DNA from: Xenophilus aerolatus
GTDB lineage: Bacteria > Pseudomonadota > Gammaproteobacteria > Burkholderiales > Burkholderiaceae_C
Direction: 5' to 3'
Length of the DNA stretch: 64,000 bases
NCBI GenBank assembly: GCA_030418545.1
Contig: QAIB01000007.1
Span: 1 to 64,000, forward strand
The notes under the pieces are model-generated. The model did not search any database. It was not told where the DNA came from and saw only the letters and a program-made list of their open reading frames with translations. The position numbers were made by a program, and so were the translations under genes. Positions 9,024-18,476 of the stretch are shown here, in pieces (within the stretch, counting starts at the first letter, position 1; the number at the start of each line of letters is the position of its first letter).

Positions 9024-10186
9024 TTGCACACCTTTGCGTCCTTGCTCTGGCTGTCCTGGCCCACGTCCTCGATGAGGAAGTCGGTGTCCAGGACCAGGTA
9101 TTCGGCATTGGCGTCTTGCCTGGGGTGCTTCTTCAGCTCGAAGGTGCAGCCCGGCACCATGCCCCGCAGGTTGCCGCTGGCCCTTGCTCTGGCCCCGTGG
9201 GTGCGCAGCTGCTGCATGCGCAGGCGGGCCAGGTGGTCGCCTTCGGCTTGGGGGTCGTTGGCTTGTCCTGTGCCCGCCCGGGGCTGGGCGTAGTGGCTGC
9301 CTGCCCGGTCGGCGTGCCACTGGTAGACCTCGCCATCAGCCTGGCCGGTGGGGCGCGGGTCCTTGCGGCCGCTGCTCAGGTCGGCCCTGGGCCTGGTGTA
9401 GTCGTAGTCCCGGGTGCTGTAGCTGCCGCTGGTGAGCTGGTGGTGGGGGACGAAGGCATGGAGGTACTCGGCATCGAGCTTCCAGCCCGGTGCGTGGTAT
9501 TCGACCTGCTGGTAGGCGGCGCTGGGGTTCTTCTGGTGACCACCCATGTTGTCGATGAGCACCAGGCGGTGTTTGCCGTCGCTGTGCTCGAAGAAGTAGT
9601 TGATGCCCCATTCCTGGGTCAACCGCTCGAAGAACTGGAGATCGCTCTCGTTGTACTGGGTCTGGTAATCCCGTGGGGGGTAGGTCTCGACCAGGCGCTT
9701 GTCGACGGGGAAGCCATAGTCGGCGAGCAGTTCATCCAGGATCTGCACCACGCTTTGGTTCTGGAAGATCCTGCAGTCGGTGGTGAGGCTGGTCAGGTGC
9801 AGCCAGGGGCGCAGGACGAGGCGGTACTGGACGTGGCGGCCTTCCTCGCCCCAGAGGGCCGCCTCGGTGATGAGGGCATTGATCTCACGCACCCCAGCGC
9901 CCACCCGGTCCACGGAGGCGCCGACGGCGCCGGGGAGGAATTCGCCGGCACCATCGAGTTCGATCAGGCAGCTGACCTCACGGCCGATGAACGCGTCAAG
10001 GTCGAAGTCGGTGGCGCCTGAGGCCCCGAGGTTCAGGGCATCCGGGGTCTTCAGGAGCAGCTCGTACTCGAACAGGCGGTTCAGGCCCTCGCGACCGGAC
10101 AGGCGGACCGGCTCCAGCGCGGGCCGCCCCAGGTGCATGGGAATGGCTGCGCTTCGAACGCGCAGCGCGTGTGACAGTGCCTGCAT
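9024..10186 (-). pseudogene. vgrG: Truncated vgrG (type VI secretion tip protein)
   Basis: About 388 codons from ATG 10186, which has a strong AGGGAGAGG ribosome binding site. VgrG gp27-like features are present: RLFEYELLLKTPDALNLG, FIGREVSCLIELDGAGEF, LVLRPWLHLTSLTTDCRIFQ, and QYNESDLQFFERLTQEWGINYFFEHSDG. The beta-helical gp5/needle domain that forms the spike is absent: after VGQDSQSKDAKV the frame enters antisense lipoprotein sequence and ends at 8861. If the inversion is undone, the frame instead ends after FESLKALFEKMRA at an ATGA overlap with the next gene (402 residues). It is an orphan vgrG with no other T6SS core genes in the window and is unlikely to form a working tip. Confidence 0.85.
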
Positions 10187-10360
10187 AGCCTCTCCCTGAA
10201 CTTCTTGGCTTGGCCTGCAGCCACGGCTCTCGGCGTGCGGCCCTTGCAACCATGGTAGTTCGGCCACGCGGGTCTCAGTCGTTGCATCTGTCCAGGATGA
10301 GGGAGGCCGCGGGCTGGAAAGCGCTCAAAACGATACTTTCTCCACACCTAAACTGTCTCC

Positions 10361-11620
10361 ATGGAGATCTACCTCGTCGGCGGCGCCGTGCGCGACCGCC
10401 TGCTCGGCCTGCCCGTGTCCGACCGGGACTGGGTGGTCGTGGGCGCCACGCCCGATGACATGGTCGCGCAAGGCTTCGTGCCGGTGGGGCGCGACTTCCC
10501 GGTGTTCCTTCACCCTCTGACGCACGAGGAGCACGCGCTGGCCCGCACCGAGCGCAAGAGCGGCCCCGGCTACCGCGGCTTCACCGTGCACACGGCCCCG
10601 GACGTGACGCTGGAGCAGGATCTCGCGCGGCGCGACCTCACGATCAATTCCATCGCTGTCCCCGCAGGCGTGGCGGGCGCTGCAGGCGATTTCGACCCCG
10701 ACACGCCGGCACTGGTCGACCCTTACCACGGCCGGCGCGACCTGCGGCAGAAGGTGCTGCGCCACGTGACCGAGGCCTTTCGCGAAGACCCGGTGCGCAT
10801 CCTGCGGCTGGCGCGCTTCGCGGCCCGCTTCCACGACTTCACCGTGGCGCCCGAGACGATGGCGCTGATGCGCGAGATGGTGGCCGACGGCGAGGTCGAT
10901 GCCCTGGTGCCCGAGCGCGTGTGGCAGGAGCTCGCGCGCGGCCTCATGGAAGCGAAGCCCTCGCGCATGTTCGAGGTGCTGCGCGCCTGCGGCGCCCTGG
11001 AGGTGCTGCTGCCGGAGGTGGACGCGCTCTGGGGCGTGCCGCAGCCGCCGCAGCACCACCCCGAGGTCGACACCGGCGTGCACCTGATGATGGTGCTGGA
11101 CATGAGTGCCCGCCTGGCGGCGCCCTTGCCGGTGCGCTTCGCCTGCCTCACGCACGACCTGGGCAAGGCCACCACGCCGGCCGAGGTGCTGCCGCGCCAT
11201 ATTGGCCACGAGCAGCGCAGCGCGCGTCTGCTGGCGGGCGTGTGCGAGCGCTGGCGCGTGCCGACCGAGGTGCGCGAACTGGCCGAGGTGGTGGCGCGCG
11301 AGCACGGCAACATCCACCGCAGCGAGGGCTTCGAGGCCGCCGCGCTGGTGCGGCTGCTGGAACGCTGCGACGCCTTTCGCAAGCCCCAGCGCTTCGACGC
11401 GGCACTGCTGGCCTGCGAGTGCGATGCGCGGGGGCGCCTGGGCCTGGAGGACGCGCCCTACCCCCAGCGGCCGCGCCTGCTGCGCGCCCTGGAGGCGGCG
11501 CAGTCGGTGGCCACCGAAGGCATCGCGCGCGAGGCGGCGGCCCGCGGCGCCAAGGGGCCGCAGATCGGGCAGGCGATCCATGCAGCGCGGGTGGCGGCCG
11601 TGGCAGCGGCCGCACCCTGA
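10361..11620 (+). CDS. cca: CCA-adding tRNA nucleotidyltransferase (multifunctional, HD domain)
   Basis: A 419-residue enzyme that adds or repairs the 3' CCA of tRNA. The N-terminal polymerase domain has YLVGGAVRDRLLG, the catalytic DRDWVVVGA and RRDLTINSIA. The neck region has EDPVRILRLARFAARF. A C-terminal HD phosphohydrolase domain is present, with HLMMVLDMS and THDLGKATTPAEVLP. Length and domains match the gammaproteobacterial/betaproteobacterial bifunctional class. It is divergent from vgrG across a 174-bp gap that should hold both promoters. Confidence 0.95.
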   Translation: MEIYLVGGAVRDRLLGLPVSDRDWVVVGATPDDMVAQGFVPVGRDFPVFLHPLTHEEHALARTERKSGPGYRGFTVHTAPDVTLEQDLARRDLTINSIAVPAGVAGAAGDFDPDTPALVDPYHGRRDLRQKVLRHVTEAFREDPVRILRLARFAARFHDFTVAPETMALMREMVADGEVDALVPERVWQELARGLMEAKPSRMFEVLRACGALEVLLPEVDALWGVPQPPQHHPEVDTGVHLMMVLDMSARLAAPLPVRFACLTHDLGKATTPAEVLPRHIGHEQRSARLLAGVCERWRVPTEVRELAEVVAREHGNIHRSEGFEAAALVRLLERCDAFRKPQRFDAALLACECDARGRLGLEDAPYPQRPRLLRALEAAQSVATEGIAREAAARGAKGPQIGQAIHAARVAAVAAAAP

Positions 11621-11706
11621 CCCCGGCGCGGGGCCGCACAGGCCGGCGGGAACTGCCGGCTTTGGCCGACGCGCGGCCGCCGCGACGCGTGCTAAGTTCT
11701 CGAACG

Positions 11707-12447
11707 ATGCAGACGACCCCGCCACTCCCGGGCCGCGATGCGGCCCTGTTCCTCGACTTCGACGGCACGCTCGTCGCGATCGCCGAAACCCCCGAAGCCG
11801 TCGAAGTGCCCCCCGGCCTGGTGCCGCTGCTGATCGAACTGCACGAGCTCCTGGGCGGTGCGCTGGCCGTCGTGTCGGGCCGCCCCATCGATGTGCTCGA
11901 CCGCTTCCTCGCCCCGCTGCGCCTGCCGGCCGCCGGTGAACACGGCGTGCAGCGCCGCGACGCCGAAGGCCGCATGCAGGAAGCCGCCGCGCCCGACCTC
12001 ACCGGCGTGCTCGAGGCCGCCAACGCCCTGGCCTCGCGCCACGCCGGTCTGCTGGTGGAACGCAAGCACGCCGCCATCGCGCTGCACTACCGGCTGGCGC
12101 CGGCGCTCGAGCAGCTGTGCCTGGACACGATGGCCGAGGTGGTCGGCACGCAGCCGCAGTTCGAGCTGCTGCACGGCAAGTGCGTGGTCGAGATCAAGCC
12201 GGCCGGCGTGAACAAGGGCATCGCGATCGACGCCTTTCTCAAGGAAGCGCCCTTCGAGGGGCGCCACCCGGTCTTCGCCGGCGATGACACCACCGACGAG
12301 ACCGGCTTTGCCGTGGTGCAGTCGCGCCCCGGCGGCATGGGGATCAAGATCGGGCCCGGCAGCACGCGCGCGGCGCAGCGCCTGGAGGGCCCGCAGGCCG
12401 TGCACGCCTGGCTGCAGACCTTGCGCGACATGCTCGTGCATTCCTGA
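11707..12447 (+). CDS. otsB: Trehalose-6-phosphate phosphatase
   Basis: A 246-residue HAD-family phosphatase releasing trehalose from trehalose-6-phosphate. The nucleophile motif LFLDFDGTLVAI lies at residues 13-24, AVVSGRP supplies the motif II region, and PVFAGDDTTDETGF the acidic motif. ATG 11707 is preceded only by weak Shine-Dalgarno sequence. The gene lies 36 bp upstream of otsA, so the two form an osmoprotectant operon with the phosphatase gene first. Confidence 0.95.
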   Translation: MQTTPPLPGRDAALFLDFDGTLVAIAETPEAVEVPPGLVPLLIELHELLGGALAVVSGRPIDVLDRFLAPLRLPAAGEHGVQRRDAEGRMQEAAAPDLTGVLEAANALASRHAGLLVERKHAAIALHYRLAPALEQLCLDTMAEVVGTQPQFELLHGKCVVEIKPAGVNKGIAIDAFLKEAPFEGRHPVFAGDDTTDETGFAVVQSRPGGMGIKIGPGSTRAAQRLEGPQAVHAWLQTLRDMLVHS

Positions 12448-12483
12448 TCCGCCCCGCCCGCTGCCGCACCCTGGACCTACCGC

Positions 12484-13872
12484 ATGCCCCGTCTCGTCGT
12501 CATCTCCAACCGCGTCGCCGACCCCCGCAAGCCCGCCGCCGGCGGCTTGGCGGTGGCGGTGGGCGAATCGCTGCAGCAAAGCGGCGGCCTGTGGTTCGGC
12601 TGGAGCGGCACCATCGTCGAGGACGGGCCCACGGGCGAAGGCGAACTGCACAAGCACCAGGCCGGCAAGGTGATGCTGGCCACCCTCGACCTGAGCCGCG
12701 AGGACCACGACGCCTACTACCTCGGCTACAGCAACAACGTGCTGTGGCCGGTGTTCCACGACCGACTCGACCTGGCCAACTTCGAGGCCGGCTACATCGG
12801 CGGCTACCGGCGCGTGAACCAGCTCTTCGCGCGCAAGCTGCTGCCGCTGCTCAAGGACGACGACATCCTCTGGGTGCACGACTACCACCTGATCCCGCTG
12901 GCGGCCGAGCTGCGCGCCATGGGCTGCAGGCAGCGCATCGGCTTCTTCCTGCACATCCCGCTGCCGCCGCAGATCATCATGGCGGCGATCCCGCAGCACG
13001 AGTGGCTGATGCGCTCGCTCTTCGCCTACGACGTGATCGGCTTCCAGGCCAACCAGGACGTGCAGCACTTCGAGCGCTACGTGCTCAACGAGGCGCACGG
13101 CGAATCGCTGGGCGACGACATGTTCCGCGCCTGGGGCAACACGGTGCGCGCCAGCGCCTTCCCGATCGGCATCGACGTCGACGAGTTCGAGGCGCTGACC
13201 CAGGCCAAGGACGCGCGCGACATGTACACGACCATGAAGGACGAGTACAGCAAGCGCCGCCTGCTGCTGGGCATCGACCGGCTGGACTACTCCAAGGGCA
13301 TCCCGCAGCGGGTGCGCGCGTTTCGCGAACTGCTCGCGCACTATCCCGAGAACCGGCGCAGCGCGACGCTGATCCAGATCGCGTCGCCCACGCGCGAGGA
13401 CGTGAACGCCTACGGCGACATCCGGCGCGAGCTCGAGTCGCTGTGCGGCGCCATCAACGGCGACTACGGCGAACTTGACTGGATGCCGGTGCGCTACATC
13501 CACCGCATGGTGGCGCGCAAGCGCGTGCCGGGGCTGGCCCGCGCGGCGGCCGTCGGCCTGGTTACGCCGCTGCGCGACGGCATGAACCTGGTCGCCAAGG
13601 AGTACGTGGTGGCGCAGGACCCGGACGACCCGGGCGTGCTGGTGCTCTCGCGCTTCGCCGGCGCGGCCGAGCAGCTGAAGGAAGCGCTTCTGGTCAATCC
13701 CTACGACACGCATGGCACCGCCGAGACGGTGCAGCAGGCCCTGCAGATGCCGCTGGAGGAGCGCCGCGCACGCCACCAGCGCCTCTTGCAGCGCATCCGC
13801 GAGCAGGACGTGCACTGGTGGCGCAAGACCTTCCTGGATGCGTTGAACAGCGCGGGCGGCGACCGCCGCTGA
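12484..13872 (+). CDS. otsA: Trehalose-6-phosphate synthase
   Basis: A 462-residue GT20 glycosyltransferase that transfers glucose from UDP-glucose to glucose-6-phosphate. Seen motifs: [19 protein letters not shown] at the N-terminus with the glucose-6-P-binding region, [36 protein letters not shown] with the UDP-binding Arg/Lys, and [13 protein letters not shown] near the end. Length is standard. It is the second gene of the otsBA operon and probably serves osmotic and desiccation protection. Confidence 0.96.
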   Translation: MPRLVVISNRVADPRKPAAGGLAVAVGESLQQSGGLWFGWSGTIVEDGPTGEGELHKHQAGKVMLATLDLSREDHDAYYLGYSNNVLWPVFHDRLDLANFEAGYIGGYRRVNQLFARKLLPLLKDDDILWVHDYHLIPLAAELRAMGCRQRIGFFLHIPLPPQIIMAAIPQHEWLMRSLFAYDVIGFQANQDVQHFERYVLNEAHGESLGDDMFRAWGNTVRASAFPIGIDVDEFEALTQAKDARDMYTTMKDEYSKRRLLLGIDRLDYSKGIPQRVRAFRELLAHYPENRRSATLIQIASPTREDVNAYGDIRRELESLCGAINGDYGELDWMPVRYIHRMVARKRVPGLARAAAVGLVTPLRDGMNLVAKEYVVAQDPDDPGVLVLSRFAGAAEQLKEALLVNPYDTHGTAETVQQALQMPLEERRARHQRLLQRIREQDVHWWRKTFLDALNSAGGDRR

Positions 13873-13906
13873 GCAGGTCTCGTACCCGCGCTACAGGCCA
13901 CGACAT

Positions 13907-13970
13907 TTCAAGCCGAATCGGGCTGAACCCCGCGTCGGTCGGGCGCAAGCAGCTATTCTTTCGATAGCAG
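13907..13970. repeat. 3'-end hairpin repeat, overlapping the end of the LysR gene
   Basis: Reads ATTTCAAGCCGAATCGGGC, then a GC-rich part, then AGCTATTCTTTCGATAGCAG. The AT-rich end supplies the last codons and the TAG stop of the minus-strand LysR-type gene (13953). It lies between two convergent genes and is the only candidate terminator region there. Confidence 0.8.
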
Positions 13971-14876
13971 ATCGGGCGCCGGCGCGAGCACCTCGGCCAT
14001 CACCGCGGCCACCCAGTCCATGAAGGCCTGCACGCGCCGCGCAACCTGGCGGCGGTGGGCGTAGAGCAGCGTCACCGGCAGCGGGTCGGCACGGTACGCG
14101 GGCAGCACTTCCACCAGCCGGCCGCTGTCGATCCACTCGCGCAGGCCCAGGGCGGGCGCCTGGATGATGCCCAGGCCCGCGAGGCAGGCCGACTCGTAGG
14201 CGAAGGTGTTGTTCACCGTGAGCACCGCGGCCATCGACAGCATGCGCGGCTCGCCGTTCTCGGTGTATTCCCAGCCGGGCGCGGCGCCGCCGAGCGTCGA
14301 TGAATAGCGCACCAGGCGATGCTGCGCGAGCTCGTCCAGCGTGCGCGGCGTGCCGAAGGCCGCAAGGTAGGCCGGGCTGGCCACGTTGATCTGCGGCAGC
14401 AGGCCCAGGGGCCGCGCCACCAGGCCCGACTCGCGCAAGGCGCCGGCACGGATCACGCAGTCGAAGCCCTCGTGCACCAGGTCGACGCGGCGGTCGGTGC
14501 TGCTGAGCTCGAGCTCGATCTGCGGATGGGCGGCGAAGAACTCCGGCAGCCTGGGGATCAGCACCTGGCTCGACAGCTGGCCCGGCATGTCGACGCGCAG
14601 CCGCCCGCGCAGGGCCGCCGGCTGCCGCTGGAACAGCGCCTGCAGGTCGTCGGCCTCGCCCACCAGCGCCTGCGCGCGCTCGGCAAAGAGCTGCCCGTCG
14701 GGCGTGACGCGCACGCTGCGCGTCGTGCGCTGCAAAAGGCGCGTGCCCAGTTCGGCCTCCAGCTGCTGCACGACGGCCGACACGCGCGCCCGCGTCAGGC
14801 CCAGCCGCTCGGCCGCACGGGTGAAGCTGGCGGTTTCGGCCACCAGCAGGTAGATGCGCAGGGCGTCGAGGTCCAT
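13953..14876 (-). CDS. LysR-type transcriptional regulator
   Basis: A 307-residue regulator with an N-terminal winged helix-turn-helix (AETASFTRAAERLGLTRARVS, about residues 13-33) and a periplasmic-binding-like effector domain. It is divergent from an SDR oxidoreductase gene, the classic LysR arrangement, so that gene is the likely target. The 116-bp gap would hold the operator. The final residues (DLLSKE) and stop come from the overlapping hairpin repeat. The effector is unknown. Confidence 0.9.
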   Translation of the reverse strand: MDLDALRIYLLVAETASFTRAAERLGLTRARVSAVVQQLEAELGTRLLQRTTRSVRVTPDGQLFAERAQALVGEADDLQALFQRQPAALRGRLRVDMPGQLSSQVLIPRLPEFFAAHPQIELELSSTDRRVDLVHEGFDCVIRAGALRESGLVARPLGLLPQINVASPAYLAAFGTPRTLDELAQHRLVRYSSTLGGAAPGWEYTENGEPRMLSMAAVLTVNNTFAYESACLAGLGIIQAPALGLREWIDSGRLVEVLPAYRADPLPVTLLYAHRRQVARRVQAFMDWVAAVMAEVLAPAPDLLSKE

Positions 14877-14992
14877 GGAAGGCCTATTGTCAATTCCTGA
14901 TGAACAGTGAAGCGATTTTCAGCGACTTTATTCATCGATTGTCGGCCCATACAGTTCAGTCCATCGCCAACCCCCTGATTGAAAGGACCGAC

Positions 14993-15769
14993 ATGACCAC
15001 ACCCTCGAACGCTTCCACCCCCATCGCCCTCATCACCGGCGGCAGCCGCGGCCTCGGCCGCAACGCCGCCCTGCACCTCGCGCGGGCCGGCGTCGACGTC
15101 GTACTCACCTACCGCAGCAGCGCCGGCGAAGCGCAGGCCGTGGTGCAGGAGATCGAGGCGCTCGGCCGACGCGCCGTGGCGCTGCCGCTGGACGTCTCGC
15201 AATCGAAGTCCTTCGGCGACTTCGCTGCCACGCTGAAGCAGGCGCTGGCCAGCACCTGGCAGCGCGAACGCTTCGACTACCTCGTGAACAACGCCGGCAT
15301 CGGCGTCAACGCCCCCTTCGCCCAGACCACCGAGGCGCAATTCGACGAGCTCGTGGCCGTGCACCTGAAGGGCCCGTTCTTCCTCACGCAAGTGCTGCTG
15401 CCGCTGCTCGCCGACGGTGGCCGCATCCTGAACGTCTCGAGCGGCCTCGCGCGCTTCGCGCTGCCGGGCTACGGCGCCTACGCGGCCATGAAGGGCGGCA
15501 TCGAGGTGCTCACGCGCTACCAGGCCAAGGAACTCGGTGCGCGCGGCATCGCCGTGAACGTGATCGCGCCCGGCGCCATCGAGACCGACTTCGGCGGCGG
15601 TGCCGTGCGCGACAACAAGGACCTCAACGCCGCCATCGCATCGCAGACCGCGCTGGGCCGCGTCGGCCTGCCCGACGACATCGGCGGCGCGATCGCGGCG
15701 CTGCTGCAGCCGGGCAACGGCTGGATGACCGGCCAGCGCGTGGAAGTGTCGGGCGGCATGTTCCTCTGA
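14993..15769 (+). CDS. Short-chain dehydrogenase/reductase
   Basis: A 258-residue classical SDR. The cofactor motif TGGSRGLG lies near residue 16, NNAG near 96, and the catalytic Tyr/Lys as YAAMK near 160 with a Ser in NVSSG. The C-terminal WMTGQRVEVSGGMFL is typical of FabG-like enzymes. ATG 14993 is preferred over an in-frame ATG at 14900 because GAAAGGA lies 6 bp upstream and the extension has no family counterpart. It is probably regulated by the divergent LysR protein. The substrate cannot be deduced. Confidence 0.88.
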   Translation: MTTPSNASTPIALITGGSRGLGRNAALHLARAGVDVVLTYRSSAGEAQAVVQEIEALGRRAVALPLDVSQSKSFGDFAATLKQALASTWQRERFDYLVNNAGIGVNAPFAQTTEAQFDELVAVHLKGPFFLTQVLLPLLADGGRILNVSSGLARFALPGYGAYAAMKGGIEVLTRYQAKELGARGIAVNVIAPGAIETDFGGGAVRDNKDLNAAIASQTALGRVGLPDDIGGAIAALLQPGNGWMTGQRVEVSGGMFL

Positions 15770-15786
15770 AGCGGCCCGCGCGCCGT

Positions 15787-17151
15787 TCAGAGCTTGCGCA
15801 GGCCGGCGATCGAGGGCGCGAAGAAGTATTCGCCGCCCTTGAGCGTGACGAAGCCGGCGAACAGCTTCTGGATGGCGCCGGCGGTCGAGTTGTAGATCGG
15901 CGGCCAGTGCTGCCCCAGCGTGCCACGCTGGCCGATGATCGGGTCCATGCCGATGCCGGCCTCGGGGAAGTTCTCGTTGTTGGCCCACACGGTCTGCATG
16001 AAGCGGAACTGGTTCTCGATCGACGCCTGGTAACTCATGAACAGCAGCCCCACGCCATCGTTGGGCTGGTCGATGAGGTCCTTGGTGTCCGGGTCCTGCA
16101 GGCGCGCGCCGTAGGTGATGCCGCGGCGCGCCATCTGCACGCCCTTGTCGAAGGCCAGGCCGCCGGGACTCGAGCCGCGCGGGTTGGTCTTGCGGATGTG
16201 GGCATGGAAGGGGCACTTGCCGGCGCCGGCATCGGCCGAATAGTCGAAGTCGTTGGCCACCGGCACGCCTGCCTCCATATCTTGCAGCGTGAGCGGCGTA
16301 CCGTCCTCGAAGCGCCCCACCACCTGAGCCCCGGCCCGCTCTCGGTCGTCATCGACCAGGCCCAGGTCATCGGCCAGCGCCTCCTCGGCCTGCTTGAAGC
16401 CGGCGACGTCCTGCTCGAGCTTGCGAAAGACGAAGAAGCTGCCGTGGCTGGACGCTCCGCCCGCGTCGAGCGGATCGGGCACGAGGAACTGCGACAGCGG
16501 CGCCGCCGGGTCGTACACGGTGCGCGGCTCCTTCGCCAGTTCGCTCTGGAGCATCAGCGGCTGCGAGCGGCCGTCGACATAGCCGAAATGCTCGATCCCC
16601 TCGCCGTCGGCGTTCCTGTAGGCCCGGCCTTCCTGCACGAAGCGGATCTCGAAGCCGCTGTCTTCCTTGCCCAGGTCGGCGGCGAGCTTGCCGACGATGC
16701 GTGCGAAATCGACCTCGTGGTGGTAGGCCACCAGCAGCAGCACGTCCAGGGGCCGCTTGAGCTCGTCCTGCCAGTTGGCCGTGGTGCCGTCGTCGAGCAC
16801 CTGGGTGTCGGCCGCCATGCCGCCGGCGAAGGCGCCGAAGCCGAGGAAGGCGCCCTGCCGCCCGAACTTCGTCATGCCGGTCTGGCTCAGGAACGCCAGC
16901 CGCACCACACCGCCCGGCGAACGCGTGGCCTTGAACTGCAACGCCTCCTGCAGCTGAGTGTGCGCGTCGGTGACGGGGAAGGCATGCAGGAAGGCGCGCG
17001 CCCTGGGCGCATCGGTCACCTCGAGGAAGAGCAGCGCGACGTGTTCACGGCCGTGGCCCTTGAGGATGTTGGCCTGCAGGTTGCGCAGGAAGCTTTTTTC
17101 CTGCGTGCTGATGACGGTGTCGTCGAAGGGGTGCGAGAGCTGGATCGGCAT
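15787..17151 (-). CDS. Dyp-type peroxidase
   Basis: A 454-residue heme peroxidase of the dye-decolorizing family. The GXXDG motif carrying the distal aspartate is seen as FGYVDGRSQP (about residue 200). HAHIRKTNPRG contains the probable proximal heme ligand His, and LLFMSYQASIENQF follows near the C-terminus. ATG 17151 has GGAGA upstream; an upstream in-frame ATG at 17235 adds 28 residues without a signal peptide. No Tat signal is visible, so it is cytosolic or packaged. No encapsulin gene is adjacent. It is convergent with the SDR gene, 17 bp away. Confidence 0.9.
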   Translation of the reverse strand: MPIQLSHPFDDTVISTQEKSFLRNLQANILKGHGREHVALLFLEVTDAPRARAFLHAFPVTDAHTQLQEALQFKATRSPGGVVRLAFLSQTGMTKFGRQGAFLGFGAFAGGMAADTQVLDDGTTANWQDELKRPLDVLLLVAYHHEVDFARIVGKLAADLGKEDSGFEIRFVQEGRAYRNADGEGIEHFGYVDGRSQPLMLQSELAKEPRTVYDPAAPLSQFLVPDPLDAGGASSHGSFFVFRKLEQDVAGFKQAEEALADDLGLVDDDRERAGAQVVGRFEDGTPLTLQDMEAGVPVANDFDYSADAGAGKCPFHAHIRKTNPRGSSPGGLAFDKGVQMARRGITYGARLQDPDTKDLIDQPNDGVGLLFMSYQASIENQFRFMQTVWANNENFPEAGIGMDPIIGQRGTLGQHWPPIYNSTAGAIQKLFAGFVTLKGGEYFFAPSIAGLRKL

Positions 17152-17321
17152 GGCGGTCTCCGCGTGGGGTGGGGATTCCAGCGTAGGCCTGCGCGGCCAC
17201 GCGGTCGTCCTCCGCACGAGGGAGCATGTGTCCACCCACTCACAAGCCAGCGCTCGTCAGCACTGGGCAGCCGGCGACGACCGAGCGCCCGAAGCCCCGT
17301 CGGTGCGCCGGCTTCGTCGCG

Positions 17322-17849
17322 CTATTCGAAGGCCAGCGCGCCGGTGGGCTGGTGGATCACGACGCGCTCCTCGGGCGCCGGCGCCTGGTCGGTTCGGGGC
17401 TCCTCGGCGGCGCGCACCAGCAGCACCGGCACGCGGGCCGTGCGCAGGATCTGCTCGGCGCTGCTGCCCATCACCAGGCGGCCCAGGCCGCGCCGACCAT
17501 GGGTGCCCAGCACGATCAACTCGGCGCCCCAGTTGCGCGCCTCGTCGTTGACGACCTGGTGCACCGGGCTGCGGAACTCGTCGCGCAGCACGGTGTCGGC
17601 CGGCACGCCGGCCTGGGCGGCCTGCGTCGCGGCGTTCGCGAGCAGACGCGAGCCCTGTTCGCGCAGCGTGTCCAGCCAGCCGCCGGGGTTGCCGGCGTAG
17701 GCGTCCATGGCCAGCGCGAAGGACAGTTCGTCGATCGCGTGCAGCACGCGGACGCGCCCACCGACGGCGGCGGCGAGCCGCAGGGCCTCGTCGAGTCCGC
17801 GGCGCGAGGTCTCGCTGCCGTCGACGGGGACAAGAATGCGCTGGTACAT
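17322..17849 (-). CDS. Universal stress protein (UspA family)
   Basis: A 175-residue single-domain protein. It opens with RILVPVDGSETSRRGL and carries the ATP-binding pattern GTHGRRGLGRLVMGSSAEQI, ending VPVLLVRAAEE plus a 25-residue tail. The intact G-2x-G-9x-G(S) motif predicts an ATP-binding Usp. ATG 17849 has GGAGCTCACC just upstream. Confidence 0.92.
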   Translation of the reverse strand: MYQRILVPVDGSETSRRGLDEALRLAAAVGGRVRVLHAIDELSFALAMDAYAGNPGGWLDTLREQGSRLLANAATQAAQAGVPADTVLRDEFRSPVHQVVNDEARNWGAELIVLGTHGRRGLGRLVMGSSAEQILRTARVPVLLVRAAEEPRTDQAPAPEERVVIHQPTGALAFE

Positions 17850-17928
17850 GGTGAGCTCCGGAGTGGATGGAGCCCCCAGTCTGGGCCGGTCGCGCCGCAT
17901 CGACCTTGACGCAGCGCAAGCCGCGGCA

Positions 17929-18261
17929 TCAGCCGCCCACGCCGCGGCGCGCCCAGGCCCATGCCGGCCAGCGCGGACGCGCCGTGGGCAAGGGCGAGGG
18001 CAGCCGGCGCCACGCCACCGGCGCGCGGAGGGCGCTCAGCGTGATCCAACCCGCGCGCTCGACCACGTGCTGCGCGCCTTCGTCGAGCGTGCGTCCCACG
18101 GGCACGCAGACGTCGGCGATCCAGCGCGGCGCCTCGTCGATGCGCAGGCGGCCCGCCGTCACGACGAAGGCGGTGCCCGCGTCGACGGCGATGTGCAGGC
18201 TCTGGCCCGGTGCCAGCCGGGCGGTGTCGCAGGAGGAGCAGTGCGGGGTTGGGCAGTGCAT
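17929..18261 (-). CDS. DUF2917-like small protein
   Basis: A 110-residue protein whose first 75 residues (LAPGQSLHIAVDAGTAFVV, RLRIDEAP, VVERAGWITLSAL) resemble the cupin-like DUF2917 family of Burkholderiales. The N-terminus has a Cys/His cluster (CPTPHCSSCD). The C-terminus is basic and Trp-rich. The gene is divergent from the MocR-type regulator at 18477, which may control it. Function unknown. Confidence 0.6.
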   Translation of the reverse strand: MHCPTPHCSSCDTARLAPGQSLHIAVDAGTAFVVTAGRLRIDEAPRWIADVCVPVGRTLDEGAQHVVERAGWITLSALRAPVAWRRLPSPLPTARPRWPAWAWARRGVGG

Positions 18262-18476
18262 GGCAGCTTCTTTCGGCGGTGTGGGTCGGTGAGGTCATCG
18301 TAGGAACCAGCCCCCTCGGAAAACAGGCACACGGGCCGCCTTTCTGCATCGCAGCAGCCGGCCTGCCGAGCCATCTGTTATGGTCGTTTCGGCCCGATCT
18401 GCATCTGTTGCCGCACGCCGGCGCGGCGCACGATGGGGCACAGGCGCCGCACCGCCCCGGCGCACACGGACACCCC

